From positions 1 through 7,361 of the forward strand of contig DUGQ01000094.1 of NCBI GenBank assembly GCA_013331315.1: a DNA stretch of 7,361 nt. The letters run 5' to 3'. Source of the stretch: Thermoplasmata archaeon (GTDB lineage Archaea; Thermoplasmatota; Thermoplasmata; UBA10834). A program made the position numbers and the translations under genes. The notes below the pieces were generated by a model. The model saw only the letters and a program-made list of their open reading frames with translations. It ran no database searches and was not told where the DNA came from. Shown here one piece after another: positions 1-5,391 of this stretch. Position 1 is the first letter of the stretch. Each line of letters opens with the position of its first letter.

Positions 1-459
1 CCTCTGAGTCTCAAGGTCGGTGCGCGATAGGAAGCATGTGTGGCCGGGGTGAGAATGATACCATCCGACGATCACGTAATCGAACCCCATGCCATCCAGG
101 TCCCTGAACAGCTTTGGAAGCGCCTCAGCGTCGAACCGTACCTTGGACGGCGTGTTCTTCAGGTCAGTTGTACAGGCGTCTCTTATAACGACGTACGAGA
201 ACCCCCGCCACTCGCAGACTTCCCCAATGAGCAAGCCCATGACCTCCAGCGACTCCGGGGCGGCAACAGCCGCCTGGTCCCGAACCTTTCTCTCGGCGAG
301 TGACGAGATGAAGATGTCGATTCGGCCATCCGCGCCGGACGCCTTCCTGTGAAGCTCGAGGGACTCTGAAGAGAGCCAGTCATGGGGACCTCCGCCGATA
401 GGCGGAGGGCGTCGGACGGGCTCCTTTCTGATTTCGGCCACTACCCTTGGCCTAGTCAT
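1..459 (-). CDS. Rpn11-like JAMM/MPN+ metallo-isopeptidase (deubiquitinase-like), C-terminus cut by window edge
   Basis: This frame is open for 153 codons from the ATG at 459-457 to the window edge, with no stop seen. The likely role is a zinc-dependent isopeptidase that removes the ubiquitin-like modifier encoded two genes upstream. Visible JAMM residues: Glu72 in LEVMGLLIGE (the catalytic Glu position of Rpn11), then His135, His137, Ser145 and Asp148 in GWYHSHPGHTCFLSRTD, which fits HxHx7SxxD exactly. The wording EVMGL...GE and VGWYHSHPG...LS..D...TQ is very close to eukaryotic proteasome lid subunit Rpn11, and closer to it than to bacterial Mec+/RadC-type JAB proteins. About 46 residues precede the first MPN strand (RIDIFISSL) and are rich in Pro and Arg. 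The start overlaps the E2 gene by 8 bases and has GGTGAGG 3 bases upstream, so the genes look translationally coupled. The missing C-terminus should hold the rest of the MPN domain. Confidence 0.9.
   Translation of the reverse strand, partial: MTRPRVVAEIRKEPVRRPPPIGGGPHDWLSSESLELHRKASGADGRIDIFISSLAERKVRDQAAVAAPESLEVMGLLIGEVCEWRGFSYVVIRDACTTDLKNTPSKVRFDAEALPKLFRDLDGMGFDYVIVGWYHSHPGHTCFLSRTDLETQR
389..408. repeat. Inverted repeat, 8-bp arms with 4-base loop
   Basis: The arms CCTCCGCC and GGCGGAGG are perfectly complementary and flank GATA. They lie in codons 18-24 of the JAMM gene, encoding the Pro-Pro-Pro-Ile-Gly-Gly-Gly stretch before the folded domain. A GC-only 8-bp hairpin in the mRNA about 50 bases after the start codon is possible. 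There is no U tract after it on either strand, so it does not look like a terminator. Confidence 0.5.
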
Positions 460-973
460 CAACCTCACCGATGATCCGAATGCGTCTCTCGTTCCCGTCC
501 TGCCTTCGCGGAGGCCTGTAGGGATTCTTGTTGAAGTACTCCGCCGCCCTTGTGCAAGTATCGCTCCCGAACGGGTTTCTGGGATTTGGGTTCACCAGAA
601 GCCATTCGATTCCCCTGACGAAAGCGAGAAGGGTCGAACTGAAGTCCCAGTTCTCCAGCAGCTTCGTGCACACATATCCACCATCCTCAGGTGGCATGAT
701 GTTGGGGTGGAAGATGGGAGTCTTCCACTTCACGATCGGCTTCTCCACTGGGTACTGGTCGCTGATCATGAACCCCATCCGGTGGACCATCCGGTGAACG
801 ACCTTGTCACCCTCCCAGCAAGGTCCTGGAATTCTCAGGAAGGTGACGTTAATGAGCATGGGGAACGAGGAGAGCGTGGCATCCGACACGGAGACATGGT
901 GCCTCAGCTCTCTCTGACACATCTCGACCTCGTTCTTCAATCTGATCCTCAGCACGTCCATCGGGAGAGCCAT
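452..973 (-). CDS. E2 ubiquitin-conjugating enzyme homologue (UBC fold)
   Basis: This 173-aa protein has the UBC domain in the usual order. There is an N-terminal helix (RLKNEVEMCQREL, 11-23), then a beta meander leading to the strand containing YPVEKPIVKW (74-83). Next come the HPN tripeptide (89-91) and the catalytic Cys102 in GGYVCTKLLENWDF, with Trp109 downstream as in eukaryotic E2s. A helix (LLAFVRGIEWLLVNPNP) and an AAEYFNKNP helix follow. It should accept the modifier from the E1 as a thioester on Cys102 and pass it to a lysine. The loop between HPN and the cysteine is about three residues longer than in common E2s. The C-terminal tail (152-173) is Arg-rich, then acidic. The ATG lies 5 bases after the modifier gene's TAA. 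An ATG at codon 5 is an alternative start. The stop is TAG. This is an active-type E2, not a RWD/UEV pseudo-E2. Confidence 0.93.
   Translation of the reverse strand: MALPMDVLRIRLKNEVEMCQRELRHHVSVSDATLSSFPMLINVTFLRIPGPCWEGDKVVHRMVHRMGFMISDQYPVEKPIVKWKTPIFHPNIMPPEDGGYVCTKLLENWDFSSTLLAFVRGIEWLLVNPNPRNPFGSDTCTRAAEYFNKNPYRPPRRQDGNERRIRIIGEVDD
463..469 (-). promoter_or_regulatory. Shine-Dalgarno site of the JAMM gene inside the E2 coding end
   Basis: The minus strand reads GGTGAGG, then TTG, then the ATG at 459. This matches the archaeal anti-SD and decides the start of the JAMM gene. It lies within the last codons of E2 (Gly169-Glu170-Val171), which supports coupled translation of the two genes. 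Confidence 0.65.
776..799. repeat. 12-bp tandem duplication inside the E2 gene
   Basis: Two adjacent 12-bp units, CATCCGGTGGAC and CATCCGGTGAAC, match at 11 of 12 positions. Read on the minus strand they encode Val-His-Arg-Met twice (residues 59-66), just before the strand leading to the YP..P motif. The repeat is in frame and does not disrupt the UBC core. Confidence 0.7.
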
Positions 974-978
974 GCTGT

Positions 979-1233
979 TTATCCGCCCTCAGGGTCAGGT
1001 ATGAGCTCCATGACGTCGTCGTCCCTGACGCCCGCGTCCAGCAGAGTGGTGTTGCCCCTCAGGACCTTCTTGCCCTTCCTAACGACATATGCACCCATGT
1101 CCTTGTTCCAGAAGGTCGCAGCACTTTCGATAATCTCATCGACCGTATTCTCTCGATCGAGCTCCATCTCCACTGTCGCTCCAGTCTCGGCGTTCTTGAC
1201 CTTGATTCTGAAGGGCAACAAAACCACCACCAT
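979..1233 (-). CDS. Ubiquitin-like modifier protein (beta-grasp) ending in Gly-Gly
   Basis: The 84-aa product has the size and pattern of ubiquitin: a first beta hairpin (FRIKVKNAETGATVEMEL, 8-25), a helix (TVDEIIESAATFW, 30-42), a strand-turn motif (AYVVRKGKKVL, 48-58) and a final strand (DDDVMELI) leading into the tail PDPEGG. The tail ends exactly at Gly83-Gly84 before TAA, so the protein is made in conjugation-ready form. By eye, Lys55 lines up with ubiquitin Lys48 and Lys13 with Lys6. The frame stays open upstream to an ATG at 1353, but that would overlap the conserved end of the E1 gene by 74 bases and add 40 residues with no ubiquitin-like character. I therefore prefer the ATG at 1233, although it has no close Shine-Dalgarno. 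It sits between its predicted E1 and E2, which fixes its role as the substrate of both. Confidence 0.88.
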   Translation of the reverse strand: MVVVLLPFRIKVKNAETGATVEMELDRENTVDEIIESAATFWNKDMGAYVVRKGKKVLRGNTTLLDAGVRDDDVMELIPDPEGG

Positions 1234-1279
1234 CTGGACTGCCGAGACCCCCTTAACCCTTTCGCTTACGTGTAACAAC

Positions 1280-2068
1280 TCAGCGCACGTGAACGGGACA
1301 GGACGGGTCCAGTGGCACTTCGAGCTCCTCTGACACGTTCCTCCTGCCGTCATAGTAGAACGCGTTAGACAGCAGGAATTCAGGGTGACCCGAGGCGATC
1401 TTCAACGCCTCCCTCACCATGATCGCAGAAACTACGCTCGTCGTAGTGATCTCAGCGGCCAGCCTAGGCTCATGAAAGACGGTATCCGCCCCCGTGCACG
1501 AAAATCGCATGCCTGCGACGCGCGCATGTGAGCTGTTAAGTCCACATTGGAGACACGGACCGTCGGGAGGCTGTACAACGGTGACCTTCCCGATCAAGCC
1601 GTCCATGCCCCCGTCCACGTATGGCTTGGATGCATGGTACGAATTGGAGTTGACGTGGATTCGGGCGACGACGTTGTCAAGACAGCCAAGAATCATGTCA
1701 TGCTCGTGGAACAACTCTGCTGGCAGCTTCTCAATCGGCTTGGTCACGGGCTTCACGGTCATCTCACAGCCGAGCCGCTCCATTCCCTCCGCGAGGGCTT
1801 CCGCCTTGAAGCGCCTGCTTCGAGAGTCGGCCACGCTGAAGAACATGCAGCGATTGAGGTTAGAGCCGACGATACGGTCCATGTCGACGACGGTCACATA
1901 TCGGAAGCCAGAAAGAGCCAGATTCTTCCCGACTTCGTTCCCCAAGGCGCCAGCCCCGACCATCAGGACCTTGACCCTGGCGATAGCGTCGACGTCCAAC
2001 CACTCGACCCGTTTGGACCGGTCGAACCTGTCATCGTCGAGCTGCCCCGGTCGAATCACTCCCTCCAT
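1280..2068 (-). CDS. E1-like ubiquitin/ThiF-superfamily activating enzyme
   Basis: A compact E1 with a single adenylation domain, expected to adenylate the modifier's C-terminal glycine with ATP and hold it as a thioester. Positions below count from a TTG at 2095; subtract 9 for the ATG at 2068. Visible elements are the ERxDR-like DDRFDRSKR (20-29), the nucleotide loop VGAGALGNE (46-54), the DMDRIVGSNLNR block (71-82) that binds ATP, LDN..AR (139-145) and VDGGMDGLIGKVTVVQP (160-176). A probable zinc site uses Cys181, Cys184, Cys266 and His269. Cys200 in FSCTG lies 16 residues after the CxxC, much like the catalytic cysteine of the NEDD8 E1 subunit UBA3. There is no C-terminal ubiquitin-fold domain. 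I chose the ATG at 2068 because homology begins soon after it; TTG at 2095 is possible, and neither has a clear SD. The MoeB/ThiF alternative is less likely, given the E2 and Ubl next door. Confidence 0.9.
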   Translation of the reverse strand: MEGVIRPGQLDDDRFDRSKRVEWLDVDAIARVKVLMVGAGALGNEVGKNLALSGFRYVTVVDMDRIVGSNLNRCMFFSVADSRSRRFKAEALAEGMERLGCEMTVKPVTKPIEKLPAELFHEHDMILGCLDNVVARIHVNSNSYHASKPYVDGGMDGLIGKVTVVQPPDGPCLQCGLNSSHARVAGMRFSCTGADTVFHEPRLAAEITTTSVVSAIMVREALKIASGHPEFLLSNAFYYDGRRNVSEELEVPLDPSCPVHVR

Positions 2069-2105
2069 GCGGGGTGGAAACACGGGAGGGCACAAATAAC
2101 TTCAG

Positions 2106-3239
2106 CTAGTCCCACACGAGCCTGCCATCGACCATCAACCGCTTCTCCTTGTGCCGGTCCCTGCTGATGATGGATATCGTGGGCTTCTTGACGAGGCCGT
2201 CAAGGTGTATCAGCGCGTCCGCGTCCCCGTCGTAATTGCTGCCCACCGCGAAGTGGCATGTGCCGTAGACCTTCTCGTCCTCGAGCATGTTGGCGACGAT
2301 CCTCGCCTTTCTGTTGAGACCGATCCCCAGCTCACCTATCGCGCTGGAGTTCTTGAAGTACTTCTCGGCCTCCGATACCTTGAGTTCCCCCTTCGCCGCC
2401 ATCCTCCTGGAGTTACGCTGCCCTGAGCGGATCGACTTCTTCAGGAGCTCCGCCTCGTCGGAGCCGCTTATCTTGCGGGCGAAGCCGTCCTTGACATCGA
2501 CCATTATCGGCTTCTTGATGACTATCTCGCCGTCGTTCAACGCTATGGAACCGTCGAACGCGATCGTGCCGTTCGTCGCGCCCAGTTCTGGCGAGACGTA
2601 GACCTCTCCCGAAGGGAGGTTCCCCGCATTGCCCATCTTCCTGAAATCGCCGTCATCCGACTTCGCCCGCCTTCCCCTCACGCCGACGGTCAGGTCGGTC
2701 CCGGAAGGGGCCGTCACTCTCACCTCGTGAGCGTCCTTCAGGGCATGGACGACGCGCTTGCAGTCCGCTCTTAGGACGCCGTAGTCGATCGGAACGGCCC
2801 TCGCGAAACTGTCCGGCGTTATCCCTGGGGACCAGAAGGCTCTCATCTTGCCCTCGCCGTACAGCATGTCGAAGAGGTTGTCGTAGCTGCGCTTCCCCTT
2901 GTAGCCGTGCTTCAGACCGTACCGGTCCATGCCCATGCGGTCCTTGCTTATCGAGACGACCACCTGGGGCTCTGCCGAGAGCGCCTTCATGACCTCCTCC
3001 TCGGTGTAGTCGAAGGCCCCCTTCTCCCTCTGGAACGCGAGGACGGGCGAAGCCCGCGCCTCAAGGGCCGCGTCGAACAGGGACATCGCCACGTCCCGGG
3101 TGCCCGGGTTGGGGTTGGATATTATGAGAAACCTCTCGCCGCGTTTGACAGAGAGCACGTCCCTTACAGCCGCCCGGGCGGCCCTCACTAGCGATCGACC
3201 ATAGGCTGTGCCGCTTCCAAAGCCGACAGACTCAGGCAT
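2106..3239 (-). CDS. M29-family (thermophilic, AmpS/PepS-type) metallo-aminopeptidase
   Basis: Predicted cytosolic metallopeptidase that removes N-terminal residues from peptides. In the 377-aa protein starting at this ATG, the expected M29 metal-site residues are all visible: Glu212 in GNLPSGEVYVSP, Glu303 in AIGELGIGLN, His329 in YGTCHFAVG, Tyr336 in SNYDGD, and His345/Asp347 in LIHLD. The Tyr-to-His spacing (9) is shorter than in the classical Thermus enzyme, so it belongs to a divergent, shorter subgroup. The ATG at 3239 is preferred; a GTG two codons upstream (3245) is possible. No SD is at the right distance, and a TTAA-centred element about 27 bases upstream suggests a leaderless transcript. 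The TAG stop lies 37 bases before the E1 ATG, or 10 bases before its alternative TTG. It is probably the first gene of the ubiquitin-like operon and may digest peptides produced from tagged proteins (inference). Confidence 0.85.
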   Translation of the reverse strand: MPESVGFGSGTAYGRSLVRAARAAVRDVLSVKRGERFLIISNPNPGTRDVAMSLFDAALEARASPVLAFQREKGAFDYTEEEVMKALSAEPQVVVSISKDRMGMDRYGLKHGYKGKRSYDNLFDMLYGEGKMRAFWSPGITPDSFARAVPIDYGVLRADCKRVVHALKDAHEVRVTAPSGTDLTVGVRGRRAKSDDGDFRKMGNAGNLPSGEVYVSPELGATNGTIAFDGSIALNDGEIVIKKPIMVDVKDGFARKISGSDEAELLKKSIRSGQRNSRRMAAKGELKVSEAEKYFKNSSAIGELGIGLNRKARIVANMLEDEKVYGTCHFAVGSNYDGDADALIHLDGLVKKPTISIISRDRHKEKRLMVDGRLVWD

Positions 3240-3262
3240 GCACACGTAAACCGGCAGCTTCC

Positions 3263-3272
3263 TCTTAAGTCT
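3263..3272 (-). promoter_or_regulatory. Weak TATA-like element before the aminopeptidase gene
   Basis: The minus strand reads AGACTTAAGAGGAAG. The TTAA core is centred about 27 bases before the ATG at 3239, the usual archaeal TATA-to-start distance for a leaderless mRNA. The match is short and the element is unproven. It would be the promoter of the aminopeptidase, E1, Ubl, E2, JAMM unit. Confidence 0.3.
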
Positions 3273-3322
3273 TGAGCCTGGCCATCACCGCGTCGCGGTG
3301 GAACCTCGTGTTGTCGGCACGG

Positions 3323-4780
3323 CTACCGGTTCAGGTAGTCAGTCGGGACCGCTGAGCCGATCACGTCCTTGTCGAACCTGGACAGCATCGAGATTATGTC
3401 CTTCTTCACGTCGTCCTCGATAGGAGTGCACCGGTGCTCTTCCAGCAGACGCTTCGCCTCCTTCCTAGCGGCTAGGCGCATCGGCTCCTCGCCACTACTA
3501 GCTACCGGGGGCAACATCGCTATCTTGGGCAGGAGGTTCTCGCTCCTGAAGAACTTCAGAGTGTGCGGGTCCCGCATGAAATATCCGCCTGGGCCGACCC
3601 GCGCGATCGCGTCGAAGGCCATCATCGACTCGTCGACATCGATGCCTCTCCAGGCTCTGAGGACGTTCCTCCACAGCTCGCAATCCATCACGACCTGCTC
3701 GACGGATTCGCAACCGGAGCGCTCGAACCCGCCGACGCCGACTACCTGGTCGGCGCCAGCCATGGCAGGGAGTAGTGCGCTTATCGCCTTCTGGTAGCCT
3801 ATCTCGAACCCCGGTCTGCAGCCGGACGCCGCGATTCCTCCAACCTGTGACGGGAGCCTGTATCTCCTCGCCATCTGACAGCCAGCCGCGTTGATCAACG
3901 ATCCCTCAGTCGAGCCCGAGAGGAACACCCCGGTCCTCATGTCCATCGGACCCGACTCGGAGCTGTACAGCACCGGTGCCCCTGGGGAGGCGAGTTGGGA
4001 TATGACTATGCCCGCGAGGTTCTCGGCGTTTACAAGGGTGGTCGTCCCCGCGAGGGAGACGGGAGACACTGATCCAGATATGGCCATGGAGAGGTGCACC
4101 ACGGGCAACCCGACCTTGGCGAACTCCACCACGGCTTCGATGTCGCCCGCCTCGTACCTCAACGGGGTCATGGGAGTGTGCGTTATGGAAGCGATGGGCC
4201 TGCGCGCGAGCTCCTTCCTTGAGCCCACGATGGCGGCCGCGGCGTCGATGAGGAAGTTCGTGTCCTCGGCGGAGCTCGCTCCATGCTGCACGTGCTTCCC
4301 GGTGAAGAACAGCGAGGCGACGTACTCGTGACAGTTCGACACGTTGGGGGGGAGGTCTGTGGCCACCACCTCAGGCCAGTACAGCTCCACCTCGGGCATC
4401 GCGTCACAGATGACCGTGAGATCCACGAGGTCCCTGATCGTCGACTTCCTCTTGGACTGAGTATCGATGTCCCAGACGTCAGTAGGCTGGCCGTCGTTCA
4501 CGGCCTGTGGATGCGACGCCGGCAGCCGGAGATCGTGCTTCGGGTCCCTTCCACACATCGAGAGTTCCTTCGGCGCGTTAGAAAGGGCCTCATCGACCAG
4601 GGATTCCGGGATCTTCACGATCTCGCTCTTCTCGTCTACGGTCGCGCCGTGCTCCTTGAGCATCGCCAGCACAGACCTGCTCGTCACCTTTATCCCGACC
4701 TCTCCAAGTATGCGGAGCGAGGTCAGGTGAACTTGCTCTTCCTGCTCCCCGGTCAAGGGGTTGAAAACGGCTTTGGCCAA
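3323..4780 (-). CDS. MttB-family (trimethylamine methyltransferase superfamily) protein without pyrrolysine
   Basis: The 485-aa protein has the length and character of the MttB/COG5598 family, whose members move a methyl group from a quaternary or tertiary amine to a corrinoid protein. Recognisable stretches are the N-terminal helix region (LTSLRILGEVGIKV), NDGQPTDVWD (95-104), SITHTPMTPLRYE (198-210), the segment around GGIAASGCRPGFEIGYQKA (314-332), and AGADQVVGVGGFERSG (341-356). No in-frame amber codon interrupts it, so it belongs with the non-Pyl branch. Characterised members there demethylate glycine betaine, proline betaine or carnitine; the substrate here cannot be read from the sequence. 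The TTG start is supported by GGAGGAT ending at the correct spacing. The gene ends in TAG, and reading past that codon gives no MttB-like sequence. No corrinoid protein or partner methyltransferase gene is present in this window, which is unusual for a catabolic methylamine locus. Confidence 0.85.
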   Translation of the reverse strand: MAKAVFNPLTGEQEEQVHLTSLRILGEVGIKVTSRSVLAMLKEHGATVDEKSEIVKIPESLVDEALSNAPKELSMCGRDPKHDLRLPASHPQAVNDGQPTDVWDIDTQSKRKSTIRDLVDLTVICDAMPEVELYWPEVVATDLPPNVSNCHEYVASLFFTGKHVQHGASSAEDTNFLIDAAAAIVGSRKELARRPIASITHTPMTPLRYEAGDIEAVVEFAKVGLPVVHLSMAISGSVSPVSLAGTTTLVNAENLAGIVISQLASPGAPVLYSSESGPMDMRTGVFLSGSTEGSLINAAGCQMARRYRLPSQVGGIAASGCRPGFEIGYQKAISALLPAMAGADQVVGVGGFERSGCESVEQVVMDCELWRNVLRAWRGIDVDESMMAFDAIARVGPGGYFMRDPHTLKFFRSENLLPKIAMLPPVASSGEEPMRLAARKEAKRLLEEHRCTPIEDDVKKDIISMLSRFDKDVIGSAVPTDYLNR

Positions 4781-4783
4781 CTT

Positions 4784-4790
4784 ATCCTCC
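4784..4790 (-). promoter_or_regulatory. Shine-Dalgarno site fixing the TTG start of the MttB-family gene
   Basis: The minus strand reads GGAGGATAAG and then TTG. The GGAGG core lies 5 bases before the TTG, an ideal spacing, and no in-frame ATG is nearby. This is strong support for a TTG start at 4780. Confidence 0.75.
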
Positions 4791-4843
4791 CGATGACCGG
4801 GAAACCTGCTGCACCTACTAAAACGCTGTCCCGCGAATCAGGA

Positions 4844-4856
4844 AAGGTTGATAAAT
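4844..4856 (-). promoter_or_regulatory. Candidate TATA region upstream of the MttB-family gene
   Basis: The minus strand reads GGATTTATCAACC, with a TTTATC core about 70 bases before the TTG start. A second AT-rich spot, GTTTTAGTA on the minus strand near 4815-4823, is closer. Either could be the TATA element of this gene in the 101-base gap at 4781-4881. I cannot choose between them. Confidence 0.3.
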
Positions 4857-4881
4857 CCTTCGCAATGGCTGGCCGGTCGCG

Positions 4882-5391
4882 TCATGAGGATAGCGCCTTG
4901 TCTATCGCCTTCTCCTCGAGCCGTCTAGCGCGCCTCCTGCGGGCCTCCTGATTGCGTCTCTCGTCCTCGTGGGTCTCGAGGACGAGTTCGGGGACCTCGC
5001 ACGGCCGCTCGGACTCGTCGAGCGCCACGACGGTCATGTACGACGAGCCCGTGTGCCTGATATCGCCTGTTCTGGGGTCCTCCGCCTCAATCCTCACCCC
5101 GACCTCCATTGACGTACGCCATACGGCGTTCACCCTCGCCTTGAGCGTGAGCAGGTCGCCCACATGCACGGGTGACAGGAACCTCATGCTGTCGACGGAG
5201 GCCGTCACGATGTTCGTGCGCGCGTGCTTCGTGGCGGCGACGTAGCATATCTCGTCGACCATCTTCAGTATCGTCCCCCCGAACACATTACCCGCAATGT
5301 TCGCATCCTGTGGCATCATCACCCTCGCGACCACGGCCTGCGAATTGGACACGCTCCTGGATTCCCTCTGCGAACCTCCGCTCCCTGACAC
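4882..5391 (-). CDS. Hotdog-fold acyl-CoA thioesterase (YciA/BACH-like)
   Basis: This protein is predicted to hydrolyse acyl-CoA thioesters to free acid and CoA. The 169-aa protein carries one hotdog domain (about 17-126). It has the typical start MMPQDANIAGNVFGGTILKM, where Asn35 and Asp46 (in MVDEICY) occupy the usual catalytic positions. It continues with VDSMRFLSPVHVGDLLTLKARV and a strand region ending SSYMTVVALDE. After the domain comes a charged, Arg- and Glu-rich tail (140-166) that is probably helical. The GTG start directly follows the TGA of the upstream gene with no gap and has GAGGTGA 5 bases upstream. An overlapping ATG 4 bases earlier is out of frame. Co-transcription with the surface protein is near certain, but a shared function is not obvious. 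The acyl chain preference cannot be told from sequence. Confidence 0.88.
   Translation of the reverse strand: MSGSGGSQRESRSVSNSQAVVARVMMPQDANIAGNVFGGTILKMVDEICYVAATKHARTNIVTASVDSMRFLSPVHVGDLLTLKARVNAVWRTSMEVGVRIEAEDPRTGDIRHTGSSYMTVVALDESERPCEVPELVLETHEDERRNQEARRRRARRLEEKAIDKALSS

Noticed and set aside
40..383. Several short frames on both strands near the left edge.
   Set aside because: The minus-strand JAMM frame occupies this region and has a full catalytic motif, so the other frames are shadows.
707..1333. Long plus-strand reading frame across the E2 and Ubl genes.
   Set aside because: It is antisense to two well-supported genes, and its translation is low-complexity with no recognisable domain.
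979..1353. Longer 124-residue version of the ubiquitin-like protein starting at an ATG at 1353.
   Set aside because: It would overlap the conserved C-terminal part of the E1 gene, including its probable zinc residues, and its first 40 residues show no beta-grasp pattern. The ATG at 1233 gives a normal ubiquitin length.
1547..2167. Plus-strand reading frame opposite the E1 gene.
   Set aside because: It mirrors the codon structure of E1 and spans the E1-aminopeptidase junction; no domain or ribosome site seen.
3245..3325. Possible read-through of the TAG at the end of the MttB-family gene, as in pyrrolysine decoding.
   Set aside because: The sequence after TAG reads as unrelated residues into the next gene's leader, and the protein is already full length before it.
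4841..4863. GGAAAGGTTGATAAATCC on the plus strand, looking like a BRE/TATA element.
   Set aside because: No plausible plus-strand gene follows; the next ATGs open into frames antisense to neighbouring genes. The AT-rich core is more useful as a minus-strand promoter for the MttB-family gene.
4283..4951. Plus-strand reading frame opposite the MttB-family and thioesterase genes.
   Set aside because: It crosses two convincing minus-strand genes and reads as charged random sequence.
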